From assembly GCA_022266195.1 (NCBI GenBank), contig WHVY01000007.1, positions 1,054,001-1,118,000 on the forward strand: a DNA stretch of 64,000 nucleotides, given 5' to 3'. Shown here in pieces: positions 1-12,900 of this stretch (its first letter is position 1; each line of letters begins with the position of its first letter). The position numbers were made by a program, and so were the translations under genes. This stretch comes from Tetranychus cinnabarinus (lineage: Eukaryota; Arthropoda; Arachnida; Trombidiformes; Tetranychidae). Below the pieces are notes generated by a model, which saw only the letters and a list, made by a program, of their open reading frames with translations, had not been told where the DNA came from and ran no database searches.

Positions 1-1
1 T

Positions 2-733
2 GCCAGTTTAGACTTCTTGAATATCTCTTATCGACAATGGATATGTAATGATAATTACATCAAGACTATTGCTGCTTACGACATGTTTTTATTCAAAACA
101 AACATCAAAAAGTACCAATTCCTTCGATGGGGCACAATAAGTTCACGATATCGAGATTGTTTGGTTCTTTCAACTTTGATTGATATCTCAAATGAATGTG
201 GATTTACAAATTTGTCAGACTTGAGAAAATGGGTTTTTGTTAACAGTATCGAAAGAGATCTCACTAGAGTTTTAAAAGATGGACAAGAAATTGATAAACC
301 TGATTCTTATACGCCTTACCTACACGACCTAAGATTGTCTTGTCAATCGCCTTATTCTTGTACCAACAACCCAGCTCTTTATGCGTTTCTATCTACCATG
401 GGAGTTTACATGGGACGAAAAGGATCAATGAACGTTAAAATGGTACGTGATGACTATGAAAGAGAATCTACTTGCTTCAATGGTCTTGTTGTAGCTTATT
501 TGCTTCGAGAAAAAAACTGCGAACCAAATAAGTCTACTGAGGATTCCTGTGTTCTGGTTGAGAGTTATATTCTTGGTACTAAAGAAGTACGACGTGAATT
601 AGCCGACTATATTGAAGACAAAGGGACAGACATAATCGGTCCATTAGAAGAGTTCAAGAAATCAATTGACGTCACCATTGTCAATCCTCGACCAGATACA
701 ATTGGTCATTATTTAAAGCACTGTTTCAAGTGA
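2..733 (+). CDS. Endogenous rhabdovirus nucleoprotein-like gene, copy 1 (5' end outside window)
   Basis: The C-terminal 243 codons of a nucleoprotein-like protein are visible. The frame is already open at the first base, so the start lies upstream of the window. Visible motifs are DGQEID, SYTPY, then SPYS with NNP and GRKGSMN, in the order and spacing found in rhabdovirus nucleocapsid proteins, which coat the viral RNA. It is about 97% identical in bases to the complete copy at 1261-2559, and the similarity continues through the 3' flank to about 945, so this is a genomic tandem duplication. There is no frameshift or internal stop. Compared with copy 2 it lacks two codons at separate places, both in frame. 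Family assignment is by motif recognition; the open frame and tandem host context are seen directly. Whether it is expressed is unknown. Confidence 0.75.
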   Translation, partial: ASLDFLNISYRQWICNDNYIKTIAAYDMFLFKTNIKKYQFLRWGTISSRYRDCLVLSTLIDISNECGFTNLSDLRKWVFVNSIERDLTRVLKDGQEIDKPDSYTPYLHDLRLSCQSPYSCTNNPALYAFLSTMGVYMGRKGSMNVKMVRDDYERESTCFNGLVVAYLLREKNCEPNKSTEDSCVLVESYILGTKEVRRELADYIEDKGTDIIGPLEEFKKSIDVTIVNPRPDTIGHYLKHCFK

Positions 734-1260
734 AAAGTTCTGAGAAATTAATCCTGAGAAATGAGTCCTGAGTCAATCTTTTTAAATATTTATCATTTTT
801 ACCAAAAAAAACTTCTACACTTGGATAGTCACTCGAGTTCATTCTTAAGAGCAGCAGAAAGTTTAAATGTCAGAGCACTGTCAAGATTTATGAAAAATAA
901 TTCTATTTTATTTTCTTTTTTTCAATTAATAAAATAATAATATCGTAATTTATCAAATGAATAATGGTTCAGTATGTTTAAAAGTCTTTTATTATTATTT
1001 CACCCAATTCCAGAGCTAAATAATCAATTTGATTGAATCAATCTGAATTGAGAGGGAAAAAAGAAATTTTCTTTTAAGGAGCTAAAGGTTGCTCCATCTT
1101 GAGTCATCTATTACACCAAAAAATTTTACGATCACTCTGTAATCCAAAGGATTATATATTTGCTAAACTTTAGTCTCTTTCACTCATGTTTTCCTAATTT
1201 CATTTATTATTTCAACGTTTCTTACAGATCGAGACAGATTAGTAATTTTTAAAGTTAAAC
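734..1260. other. Spacer between the two nucleoprotein-like copies
   Basis: The first part (to about 945) is the duplicated 3' flank and carries AATAAA at 928-933, a likely polyadenylation signal shared in position with copy 2. Bases 1205-1227 are pyrimidine-rich and end in cttacag, a good 3' splice acceptor 33 bases before the ATG of copy 2. This suggests that the copy 2 transcript has a spliced 5' leader. No coding sequence is seen. Confidence 0.5.
928..933 (+). terminator. Polyadenylation signal, nucleoprotein-like copy 1
   Basis: AATAAA about 195 bases after the stop, within a T-rich then A-rich context that is conserved at the same relative place in copy 2. Confidence 0.4.
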
Positions 1261-2559
1261 ATGGCTTCATCAGAAAGTAAAAACCTTTTGTTCAATTGTG
1301 GCATAGATATGGACCCTGAATGGAGGGAAACATTTCTAAGTAGTATATCGTTTGGTAAACCAACTGAACATCCAATTGACTATTTTAAGATCAGCCTTCC
1401 TTCAGCAAAACCTTCCGTATCTTTATCTTACAAAAATGTTCCTTTGGATACATTGCGGCCTGTTGTGGTGAAATCAATTAAAGATGGAACCATCTCATGT
1501 GACTTAGCTGCTCTGTTTTTGTGGAAGTATGGAGAGCGTCTTAAAGCAACGTTAGACGAAAAGTGGGAATCTTTTGGAGTTACCATCTGTGAACCAGGAG
1601 AGGTGAAGTTGAGTTCAATTATTGATGTCCATTTTGGTGCCCAAGAAATTCTCAGTTCAATTGAGACAGACGGAATGGTGTCTTCTAATGATGACAATTG
1701 GATTGCTTCATTTTTAACGTCTATTTATCGCATCAATTGTGCTAAAAATGAAAACTATCGATTGGAATTGAGTAAAACAGCTTCTAACATTATGGTTAAA
1801 AATTTTGGCAAAGGTTCATATGCCAGTTTAGACTTCTTGAATATCTCTTATCGACAATGGATATGTAATGATAATTATATCAAGACTATTGCTGCTTACG
1901 ACATGTTTTTATTCAAAACAAACATCAAAAAGTACCAATTCCTTCGATGGGGCACAATAAGTTCACGATATCGAGAGTGTTCTGTTCTTTCAACTTTGAT
2001 TGATATCTCAAATGAATGTGGATTTACAAATTTGTCAGACTTGAGAAAATGGGTTTTTGTTAACAGTATCGAAAGAGATCTCACTAGAGTTTTAAAAGAT
2101 GGACAAGAAATTGATAAACCTGATTCTTATACGCCTTACCTACACGACCTAAGATTGTCTTGTCAATCGCCTTATTCTTGTACCAACAACCCAGCTCTTT
2201 ATGCGTTTCTATCTACCATGGGAGTTTACATGGGACGAAAAGGATCAATGAACGTTAAAATGTTACGTGATGCCTACTATGAAAAAGAATCTACTTGCTT
2301 CAACGGTCTTGTTGTAGCTTATTTGCTCCGAGAAAAAAACTGTGAACCAAATAAGTCTACTGAGGATTCCTGTGTTCTGTTTAAGATGTATATTTCTGGA
2401 AAGAATAAAGAAATACGACGTGAATTAGCCGACTATATTGAAGACAAAGGGACAGACATAATCGGTCCATTAGAAGAGTTCAAGAAATCAATTGACGTCA
2501 CCATTGTCAATCCTCGACCAGATACAATTGGTCATTATTTAAAGCACTGTCTAAAGTGA
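1261..2559 (+). CDS. Endogenous rhabdovirus nucleoprotein-like gene, copy 2 (complete, 432 aa)
   Basis: An uninterrupted 432-codon frame, which is in the usual size range of rhabdovirus nucleoproteins. The conserved core lies in the second half: RWGTISSRYR near residue 230, DGQEID near 280, SPYS near 303 and GRKGSMN near 325. In the virus family this region forms the RNA-gripping part of the nucleocapsid. No matrix, glycoprotein or polymerase gene follows, so only the nucleoprotein is integrated here. Start: ATG after AGTTAAAC, with a likely splice acceptor at 1227. AATAAA lies at 2732-2737. Differences from copy 1 are few but clustered around 2262-2290 and 2375-2420, where most bases differ and two in-frame codons are gained. 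An intact frame in host DNA suggests recent integration or retention by selection; which of the two is not decided. Confidence 0.78.
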   Translation: MASSESKNLLFNCGIDMDPEWRETFLSSISFGKPTEHPIDYFKISLPSAKPSVSLSYKNVPLDTLRPVVVKSIKDGTISCDLAALFLWKYGERLKATLDEKWESFGVTICEPGEVKLSSIIDVHFGAQEILSSIETDGMVSSNDDNWIASFLTSIYRINCAKNENYRLELSKTASNIMVKNFGKGSYASLDFLNISYRQWICNDNYIKTIAAYDMFLFKTNIKKYQFLRWGTISSRYRECSVLSTLIDISNECGFTNLSDLRKWVFVNSIERDLTRVLKDGQEIDKPDSYTPYLHDLRLSCQSPYSCTNNPALYAFLSTMGVYMGRKGSMNVKMLRDAYYEKESTCFNGLVVAYLLREKNCEPNKSTEDSCVLFKMYISGKNKEIRRELADYIEDKGTDIIGPLEEFKKSIDVTIVNPRPDTIGHYLKHCLK

Positions 2560-2731
2560 AAAATCCTGAGAAATTCAATCTTTTGAAATATTTATCATTT
2601 TTACCAAAAAAACTTCTAAGTCATTAGATAAGTCACTAGAGTTCATACTAAAGAACAGCTAAAACTTTGAATGTCAAAGCACTGTCAAGATTCATGCGAA
2701 ATAATTTCATTTTCTTTTCTTTTTTTCAATT

Positions 2732-2737
2732 AATAAA
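2732..2737 (+). terminator. Polyadenylation signal, nucleoprotein-like copy 2
   Basis: AATAAA about 173 bases after the stop, embedded in the same TTTTTTCAATTAATAAA context as copy 1. Confidence 0.4.
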
Positions 2738-2759
2738 ACAATAATATTATATCCCAATC

Positions 2760-3949
2760 AAGTTTATTCTAATAATGAACGAATCGTTTAGACAAGTATA
2801 ATGTTACAATGTATTTTATTTCATATAGAAATTGAAGTCTCATGAGATCCCTTCTGGATGTTCAGGATCAAGAAGTGGAAGAATGAGAGAAATAAAATTG
2901 TTTCGGAAAAAAAGTGAAAGGGTACAAATTGGTGTGAAATTTGTTCTTTATCAATTTGAATGAAATGGTCAATTATTATCAAGGTAAAAATCAATGTGTC
3001 TACAGCAATTGTAGTCCTTACAAATTAAATAGACCTGAATAAATTGATAGGTTACTTGTGACAATCAATTTGAGTTGAGAGGAAAAAAAAGAAAACATTA
3101 CAAAAGAAAATGAGTGATGATAAAAATTAGGTTCAGGGTAGTTTGTAAGATAATAGGAAAAAAGGAGTTCTGAGGATTATGAGGATTGAATGTGATTAGG
3201 ACTTTGTCCAAATGTCAAACATAAGAAATACAATTCACATTGATCACAATTTAGTTTTGAGTGAGAAAAATACGAACATGAAGGAATGTATACAAAAACA
3301 ATGAGAAGTGAAAAAAAGAGGAAAGATAAAAATGAGAGTATGTGGCCTTGCTACATAATTTGATTAAATAGTGGACTAGATGAGTGATTTTGCTGATTAA
3401 TTTGATTAACATGCATTTCCTTAGACACATCAAGCTACGAGATGAAAAGAGATGTAGAAATTATAAGTGATAATAATAATAGTAATAGTTATAATTGTAA
3501 TAATAATAATGATAATGATAAATGAAGATCAGCTATGAAAATAAGCGTTAATAGCTTATACTATAGAGTTGATTGAGAAACTGAAAAAATCTCTTTTCAA
3601 GCTTGAAGTGTTTTGAAACGTTGCATGGTAATCGTTCGTAGCAATCAACACAGAATAAGGTTTTGCCAAGACAATGAATCAATTTTTTCCCCATTCTTGT
3701 CGATTGACTTAAATAGTGAAAGGTAAATTTGATGATGAAAAAAATGTGGTTGCTGATTTTCTTGATGTAATAGAAAGGTTCGAAGAGTGTTTCTTTTCCT
3801 CGGTGCACTTTAAATCAAGTTAATCTAATTGATCAGCAGACAAATAATATGAAAATTTCCAAAAATGATGTAAAATAATAGGACATTGTTGGAATGCCTC
3901 TATTCAGATGATTGAGTTAAATGAGTGTTTATCCAAATATCAAAAAGGT
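2760..3949. other. Intergenic DNA with a TAA/TGA-rich simple stretch
   Basis: This lies between the end of the duplicated viral unit and the neurabin stop codon. No supported coding sequence. Bases 3468-3522 are a degenerate run of AAT/GAT triplets. The right half is probably the neurabin 3' untranslated region and downstream flank. Confidence 0.5.
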
Positions 3950-6900
3950 TCACTCCCTTCCATCTTCTTTTCCCTCTAAATTCATGCGAAGTTCCTTAAT
4001 CTTTTTCTTGAGAAAAGATCTATTTCTTGGATTGGTGACATTGAGAGCCTGAAATTAAAAAAAAGAGTATGAATAACTATCTTAGGAAAAAGAGAGTTTG
4101 TTAATAAGGTTTACCTTCAATTGGTTACTTTCAAGCTGAATCAATTCTTTACCAGAGATAGAATGATTTCGGAAATTTTCAACCAGATAATCGAGACCAA
4201 ATAGAATCAACCATTCAGAAACTTCATCTGGTGACCATTCGGTAACCAATTTACCACTCCAAATACATTGATTTGTTGAGGGATCACAGGATTTTTCTGG
4301 GCTACTAGCATAGCTAGCAGATGAAGATGAAGAAGATAGCATTGATATAGGTGAGAGTGATTGTAAATTTATGGCTGGGGCTGAGCAAGAGCTTTCAATG
4401 AGCGATGAATTGGGATCTTCTTCATTTCGAAGTGATTTAGTTGATGATTCTTTTGGCCCCAATTGACCGGGTCCAAGCCAATCTGAATCTAGTCTACCAA
4501 CAGGCTCTGAAAGTGGCCTTGACCTTCCTTGGTTAATCATCTCGGATCTTCTATTAACTCTTCGAGGTGAACTTGAATCACTGTTACCATCCATTGAACA
4601 ATAAGATGATTGCCTTCTCATACTTGGTGGTTGACGATTGGCTAAACTACCTTTAGAAGCGAGTTCAGCCTTTTCTTTAGCTGCTCGACTGTCCAATAAC
4701 TCTGCAGGAGGCAGAATCAACAAATCAGATTCTTCATCAGATTCCTCCAAGCTGATTGATTGTGGTTCATCAGCAAGACTACCTCCAGTGCTGGTCATGC
4801 TTCCAAAAGCTGTTGAACCAGTAGCAAAAGCTTGTTGTTGGTTCAACTTTAATTCCCTTTGGTTGCTACTTTCATTATTGCCTCTCAACATACCAGTAAT
4901 CATTTTGGTGAAACCTACTGATTCGTCATTACTGCAGTTGTTATCAATGGAAATCTCAATTCCACTTGCACGTTGAATTTCATCCAGTTTAGCTTCAAGA
5001 AATTCAATTCTACCTTGAAGAGTTCGGATTATTGACGGATAATCACATTCCCTGCCATCTTCCATTAGCCTGGCTTCATCTCGTTTCTCCAAACCAATAT
5101 CACGTTGTTGGAAACCTTTAATCAGCTTTTTCGCTTTATGATACTTCTTTTCTAATTGAACATATTCGTTGCGAGCTTCTTCCACCATACGATGTGACTC
5201 TTCCAATTCTCGTCGAGCTTTGACTAATGAACATTCACTCTCCTGTAGTTTAACCTGAGTATCTTCAAGTTGCTTCTGTAAAGCACAACACTTGGCATCC
5301 GTTTTGGCTCTGAGTTTAGTCAATTCGTCATTTATTGCACTATACTTTGCTTTCCAATCGTCAACCTCATCCCTTAATTTGTCATAATCTTGGCGAGCAA
5401 TTAAACCTGCATCATGGACTTTATTACCATCCAATAGTCCAGCATCTTTGGAGGTTACATCCCAAAGCATTTCAGTTATAACTTCCGGTGAAGGAGTTGG
5501 CGATGGTGATGGTTCAGGCTCAGGTTCTGGAGAGTCAGGAAGATCTTTATTAGGTGGACTCGGTTCAATACAACATTTTTGTGATTCAGTCTGATTGTTG
5601 GCTTGTTGAAATTGTTGTGATTGAAGTAAAAGTTGCTGCTGCAATTGTTGCTGTTGTTGAAAATGTTGAGCCAATTGTTGATGTAAAACCTTTTGTTGTT
5701 CTTGCTGCCTCTTTTCAGCCTCAATTGATTGTAATATCAGCTGAGCGATCTCACTGTTATCTGGATCCCGTTCCCGACCAATGAGGAACTTGATTGGTCC
5801 ATTGGTTCCACGAAGTACAGAGGCTGCATAAGCTTGAGTGACACCAACCAAGGATAGGCCATCAACTTCGATTATCTGATCGTTAACTTGAATTCTGTAT
5901 AAAAAGGTGTCAAAAATAAAATAAAATGAACATTAGAAACTAACATAAAATAACAAAATGAAGATACAAGTTATTACAGAAACAATTAAAGTACCAAACA
6001 AAACATTAAAGTACTTTTCGGTAAAGGTTAAAATTACTGAAAAGGGTTAGGTTGTTATGGTGGAAATTGCGTGCTTAAAGAATTTGATCAACATGCAGGG
6101 GAAAAGGGCTAAATTCAGCCCAGCCTTTAGTTGATAAAATGAAAGAAATGGAAAAATTTAAGGCTAAATCAATTGAGTGCTAAAAACTTTAAATGACTAA
6201 CTGTAATCTCACCTATACTATGATCAATAGAGCATAAAAGGCAGTAATTGACTTAAATGTGTTTTACACAAACAACAAGATGAGTAGAGCAAAGATAAAA
6301 AGTGAAGAGAAAAATGAGAAAAATTCATTTTTTTCACCAAAAAATGTTCAAATAAGTTTACTGAGCATTTCAACGTTTCAACTTTTTATTTCTCATTTTT
6401 TCTCCAACCTTCTAATCGCTTGATAATCATTGTAAACTTTCAATAGTATTGATAGATAAGATGAATTTTAATCAAATAAAATATTCAATCGACCAAGTGT
6501 TAATGATGAAAGTGAAGTTGATGATAATAGTGCCGTACGTGATGAAAATCAACAAAAATTTAACCTTGTTTACCAAAGGTATTGAGTTAAATGTGCAAGG
6601 TAACCTTGATTGTTGATATTGACTTCCGTAAATCAAAAAGAAGAATAAATAATATTAACATTAATTATAGCTATTATGATAATATAATAGTGGAAAAAGG
6701 TATGAAATGAAAAAAGCAAACAGAGATTGAAAAGAAATGGCAAATCAAGTCAACCAATCAACTTGAACAATAAGTAGAAAAGTTATCAATGTTGTAACAA
6801 TTGTAATAGTTTGATAAGAAGAAGTAATTATCATCAATAAATTAACAACTAAAAGATTGAATCAACACAACTGATGAGTAGAGTAAGAAAATGTTCAGCT

Positions 6901-9900
6901 GATGCATAATTTTGATACTTGAACACACATCTAGAAATGAAAAAATTTGCAAACACAAAAGATTGAAAAGAAAAATAAGTTCAATAAGAATCAGGGAAAA
7001 GATAGATTCACAGGATTGGAATCGTGCAACATTTCAAATTAATAAAAAAGAGATAATTGTAATGATAAAACTAATATTAAAGATTAGTTTGAATCAGTTG
7101 AGAAATGAGATAACATTGACTATGAAAACTTGAAAAAAGGCAAAGAATAAAAAATGGACAATCGATTGAAAAATTTATCAATTGTAACCTCTTCAGTTTC
7201 GCACCTCTTTCATGCAATATTGATGAGTTTTCAGGTTAAGTTGATGATGTTCATACATGTGTAAATACATGATATGGTGAACATTAAGTAATTGTTTTTT
7301 ACTGATAAGTCTACAGTTTTAATGAGGAAAGTTACAGAGAAATGGTTTCAACTTTAATTGTACATTTAATTCATAGCATATAGTAAAACAAATTGAGCTA
7401 CGGAATGGGTTTAAAGTTAATTTGTAGCTGTTCAAAGGGCAAGAAACATTAAACTCAGTCAATTGGTGGAACAAGGTAAATTTAATGTAAAACGATAGGT
7501 AAGAGTAAGAATAAATTAAATGCGATTCCAAAGGTGAATAGTTGAAGCTACAGGTTGAAAGGAGTTGCTTGAAAGGAGAGTCTCCATTAAAAAAGTGGAA
7601 TCAATTGAATTTTGTTTAAATTGGTAGGTCATTTGGAAGAAGGAAGTTTTTTTATAATCAGAAGTTAGTTGATCAAGGTAATTAAAAAAATACATATACA
7701 TTCCCTTTTAATCATCATCATGAAATAAATCTTGCTGCAAACCATAAATTACGTTGAAATTAAAATCACATTTCAATTATTAGAAGAGTTGGAAATGAGG
7801 TAAGAATTGATAAGAGAATCCGGATTTGGGAAATATTCTGAAATAGTTGATTGGGTGATAATATTGAAAATAATAACAGTGATGATAAAAATGTAATTAA
7901 AACAGAGAGGATTGGATGAGTTAAGAAAAGATTTCGTCTTGAATCAAATCAGCAATCAACTAACTCAAGAATAGCAAAGAATCAGTTATACATGAAAATG
8001 AATCGTTTCATTGTAAATACTTGTTGATATGGCACGAAATTTTTCAAGACTATTTATCAATAACTCATCAATTAAAAGATAAACCTGTTCGACTATTTAT
8101 AGGAATCAATTTCTCATGAGAAATTATGTAAGAATTTTCAGATGACCCTGACTTTGATGATTGATTTTACAAGTAAAGGTTTATGAAGTGCGTGAACACA
8201 TTCAACTTGAAATGAAAGTCAAAGTTTTTTTATCTCGGTGAATTTATGGAATGAAACTCGAATCTTGACAGAACTGATTCATCGAATTTGTCATGTTTAT
8301 CGTTTTTTTAAGAATGAAAAAATGAAATGACTTCTACTTAAAATGACAGAAACATTAAAGATTATCTATCAACGTTTGACGTAAAAATTGTTTCTTGTTT
8401 AAACAAGTGAAAGCTAAACAAGACGCAAACATAATAATGCTTATGAAACGTTGATGGGTTTCACTCTCAACATTGATTCTAATGGTTTTTAAGCGTATAA
8501 AGTTGTAGGCAAAAAAGTTGTTTACATGAATAAATGGACGTCAGATTGAACAAAGGGAAAGAAAAATTAAAGTAATGAATGATAGGCCGGAAGAGATGAG
8601 AGGCCAAGAAAACAAAATGAACAGGGTGTGAGAGTGAGAGTGAAGATGAAGATGGAAAAGATGGGCAAAGATGATCAAGATGGGGAGAAGAGGAGGAAAT
8701 GTGAAGATGAGGCATTTGGTTCTGATAAACCTTGTTTTACCTGACTTCTTCAGATGAAAAACTAGTTGAACATGAGGAAGATGATGTTCAATATAAACAA
8801 TAATTTCAACGGTGAAACCAGTGGAAAAATCTGGTTAATCTTGGCAAAGAATTGGTTCTGTTAAGCAGTTTCAAGTTTGTGTAAATTTTTTGCCTGCAAA
8901 TTTTGTTTGCTGAAAAATCATTAAATTGATTCATTAAAATGTTTAAATTATTGTCAAATGTTTTTGTTTACAAGAAATGGTTTAGACAATAAATAAGATT
9001 GTGAATATTTCTCATGTTTTAATTGTGATGTTTAACTGAACAAGTTAAGTATTCAAAAGTTAAACGTTAATGGAAGGAAATATCAAGAATAGGAAGAAGA
9101 AGATAAACGAGTCAAGTCCATTGAACTTGGCTGATAAAATTTCAGCTGATTTTGTTAACCATGATAATGATGATGGAATATCAGACATTTCAATTTCTTA
9201 CTATAAGCTTCAATGCAATTGTGTAGGTGTATTCAGTATGAAAAGAACAAAGCTTTTTACCATGATAATTGAAACTACATTTACTGTAAGTAACTGACCA
9301 AGGTTGATGGAAATCGATTCATCAGTTTTCATCAAACCACGTGAGAGATGACCAAAGCATATTAAGTTTCACCTTAATTCAATTAAGTCAAGAAGCAGCA
9401 AAAAATGGAGACAAATGGAGTAAAAGATAATCTCATTTCAAGTTGGATAAGTGATTCAAGTCGATTGATAAATGAAGTTGAAATATGAATCAATAAAAAA
9501 AGGTTAAAACTGTGAGATGAATTTTTTGACCCTCAAAACGGACGCAAAAAATGATTCAGTCTGAATGTGAGAAAATTGATTAAAAATAAAATTATAAACA
9601 GTAAAAAAATGCGATTCAAATTGAAACCCTGAACTTGAATTGATGGTTTACATGCATTAAGAAGTAAAAAAAGGTTTATAACCATGAGTTGATTGACCAA
9701 TATGATTGAAAGTAAAGTTTGACCAAAAAGCAAACCGGGATTAAACTAGGTAAGCTGATCAAGTTAATATTAATAGCAATAATTAAAAGCATGAGAATTG
9801 CTTGATTAGCGTCAAAATAACGTGACAATTTTGTTGTACATTAACTGATTGAAGGGCATCAAAAGATGCTTGGATCATAAATGTTATTGCTTTGATTCGT

Positions 9901-12900
9901 GAACATTTTTATAACGCTTGGTCAAGTTGTGATTTGAAAGCAAAATTGTATCCAAATTAAGTAATTATCTGATGAATTATAATGAGATTCACAGTTTGCT
10001 GACAAAAGGACATTTTACTGTTGACCGGTGGTTTGCTCAAAATAGCGGTCTTCATTTATAGCAACAATTAAAGCTTTGCGTTCATCTTTCCTCTCATGTA
10101 GACATTTGAGTTAATGTTGGTGCTGTGAAAGGTTTGAATGTTCAAACGCCCAGAATTAGTTTACCCATTGAAAAACAAGTCATTTAAGATGCATTTATCA
10201 TGCTCATGATGACAAATTTGCTGGAAAAACAATTTTTCACCCGACTGATAGTCACAAATGAAATGGATATTCAGTGTGTGTGAACAAGTAATTTAATGTA
10301 AAAGGAAGAGACGAATGGATGTAAATTCAATTGAATTAACATGAAATCTAAATTGTTTCTTGTTCATTGTGTTCACCATTTGCGGAATACAATGATGAAT
10401 ATGAGTTAACCTGTAACTAAACAATGTAATGATGATAATCATATTATAAAAACATAAATGCATGAGTATTCAGCATGGAAAATTAAGGTTTGCTTGAATT
10501 TTTGTTTCAGATTGATTTGATGGTTATTGTAATAATATGAAGACTGTAAACATTCATTGGTAATTATTGAAATTGAGATAATCAGTTTGAGGCAAGAAAA
10601 ACTGATCAATCAAAAAGTTTGGAAAAGACCGAAATTGATTATCATAAAACAATGTTTACATGGAGTTATCACAATGAAAATAATTGATAGCTCAAGTTGG
10701 TTTCTGGTTCAATGATATGAGCATTTATCGTTTTGCAACGTCTAATGATGTTCAGTCAAATTGATGATTTTTTCTGGTTTTCATCATGAGAATGTTGAAT
10801 AAGAGATGATAATGAAATTAGTAGATGAAGAGAAAATTTTGAGATGAGTTTCAAGAGTCTGTTATGAGTTTGAAAATTAGGTAAAGTTGGAGTAACTCTG
10901 TGTACTTAGCGTATTTCAAGATAACATAGTAATTGTAAGGTTAAATAGCTAAATTGTGATGCTATTTTAAATATTTTGTTCAGATTTTTAACATTTATCT
11001 GTTAAAATCATCAATGGAGGAAGAGAAAGAGCGTCAATTTAAGAATTGGAATGTTCAGTTTAAATGGTTTTAGTCACACTCACAGAAACAAGAGATGATA
11101 TAATATTGCTTATTATTGTATTTTGCGTGCAAATTGAGGAGACAAAAGTTGCTATTTTTAACCAAAAAAATACAATATTCAGCTGTAATCTTATAGCTTT
11201 TGTTTGAACATTTGAGCTCTAAAACGGAAACTTGGAATATCTTTTCACCATATGTTTGAATTTGCTTCAAAACTATCCGGAAGTTTAAGTTTTACAAAAA
11301 AAGTCATGTTTTTCATTTCATTGACACTTTTTTCAATTACAGTTTTGTAATAATAGCGCTTTAATTGTGTCTTGTAGCAAGAAAAGTATCTAAATTGTTA
11401 TTATATTTACGACTGAAAACGCTCATTTAGAGAAACGATGTTTTGTAAATTATCAAGTTTATTATTAAAAAAATGGAGTTGATAAGATTCAATGAAGTGA
11501 GCCTGAAAAGTGTTATGACTTTGCTATTCAAAAGACTCAAAATAATGTTTGAATGTCAAAAAGGTAAAAGTTGGTTGAATGAAAATAAAACTGGTTGAGA
11601 TTATAAAGATTTTTTAGATTAAATCTTAAAGTCAGAAAGTGTTGTATGTCATCGTTGGCATACTGGAACAAATTATGTGAACTGAACGTCAACGAGTTAA
11701 CAAAGTTTCAAAAGAGCGGACACGAAAGCAAGAGTGAAATTAAAATTAACTAATTGTAGGTTTGTTTCGTGAGGTTAGATTAGATTCAATAATGGACTCA
11801 TGAAGAAAGGATTGCATTTCACATTTTCACACATTCAATTCATCATCACAACCAAATTTAAATTATCATTAAAATTAACCATCTAAGGTCTACTGGTAAA
11901 GTAAAAGCAAATGAAAAATAATAATAATAATAATCAAAAAGGTTGATGGTGGTGATAATGATCGTCTTATGAAATTCATTATTATGTCTGTAATCATCAT
12001 GACCAGCAAACTGAAATCTATCATATTTGCATACAAAGATGATTAGATCAAGACGAAGGAAATCAAATGACAGGTGAATTCACATGATGAAAGGAGCACA
12101 ATTAAGAATCAAACGATGAAAGGTAAAGGGAAAAATGAGTTAATTAGATGGTCACAATAAGCCAAAAACTATCATCAAGTTTAGGTCAATTTCAATACAA
12201 TTGGATTGATGTTACAAATTGTAAAACTAAAGTCGCTTCACTAAAGTCATAAATCACTGTAAATCATTGCAAATGAAGAGTTGAATTTTCAATTAGCTAC
12301 AAGTGTGTTTCAATCTTCATAGAAATTGATTGTTAATTTTTTAATTAAATTAAAGGACGAGTGGATAATTGAAAAGCTTATAAAATGAAGTAAAAGTTTT
12401 ACACGAAAATTGAATTTTAAGTTAAGAACTCAAAGATCGTCATTAATTTTTCCAGGCAAACAAACGCATTTAGTGTGAATCGAGCACGTATTACCCTAAT
12501 TGTAAGGCTCATCGTAAGCATCATTTAATCTCAACACTGAATGATGTTTACAAATAACTGTAATTTTTTATTATCATTCCGAGTTTATACATGTCAATAT
12601 AGCTAATTGACTGAGTTACAATCAAGGGGAGCCGTTTAAAGGATCATGAGGTGATTCAAAGAAATTGACTTTTCTCAATGAACTAAACATTCTCTAAGGT
12701 CATTCAAGTTTGCCAGAAAATTGAAGCCTTTTCAGGCTGAGATTTTTTTCCTTCTCATTCATCTCTTCATCAACTATCATTAACTAATCTGCCTCTATGA
12801 GAGAATGTAGCGAAAAATTGATAATAAATGGAGCATCGCGAAAATGATTGGAATTAACGAAGACATTTTCATCACTGAATGAATCTAAAGGTTTGACAGA

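Noticed and set aside
886..896. TATGAAAAA-like string after copy 1, resembling a viral gene-end signal
   Set aside because: Not preserved at the matching site after copy 2 and too short in AT-rich DNA to count as evidence.
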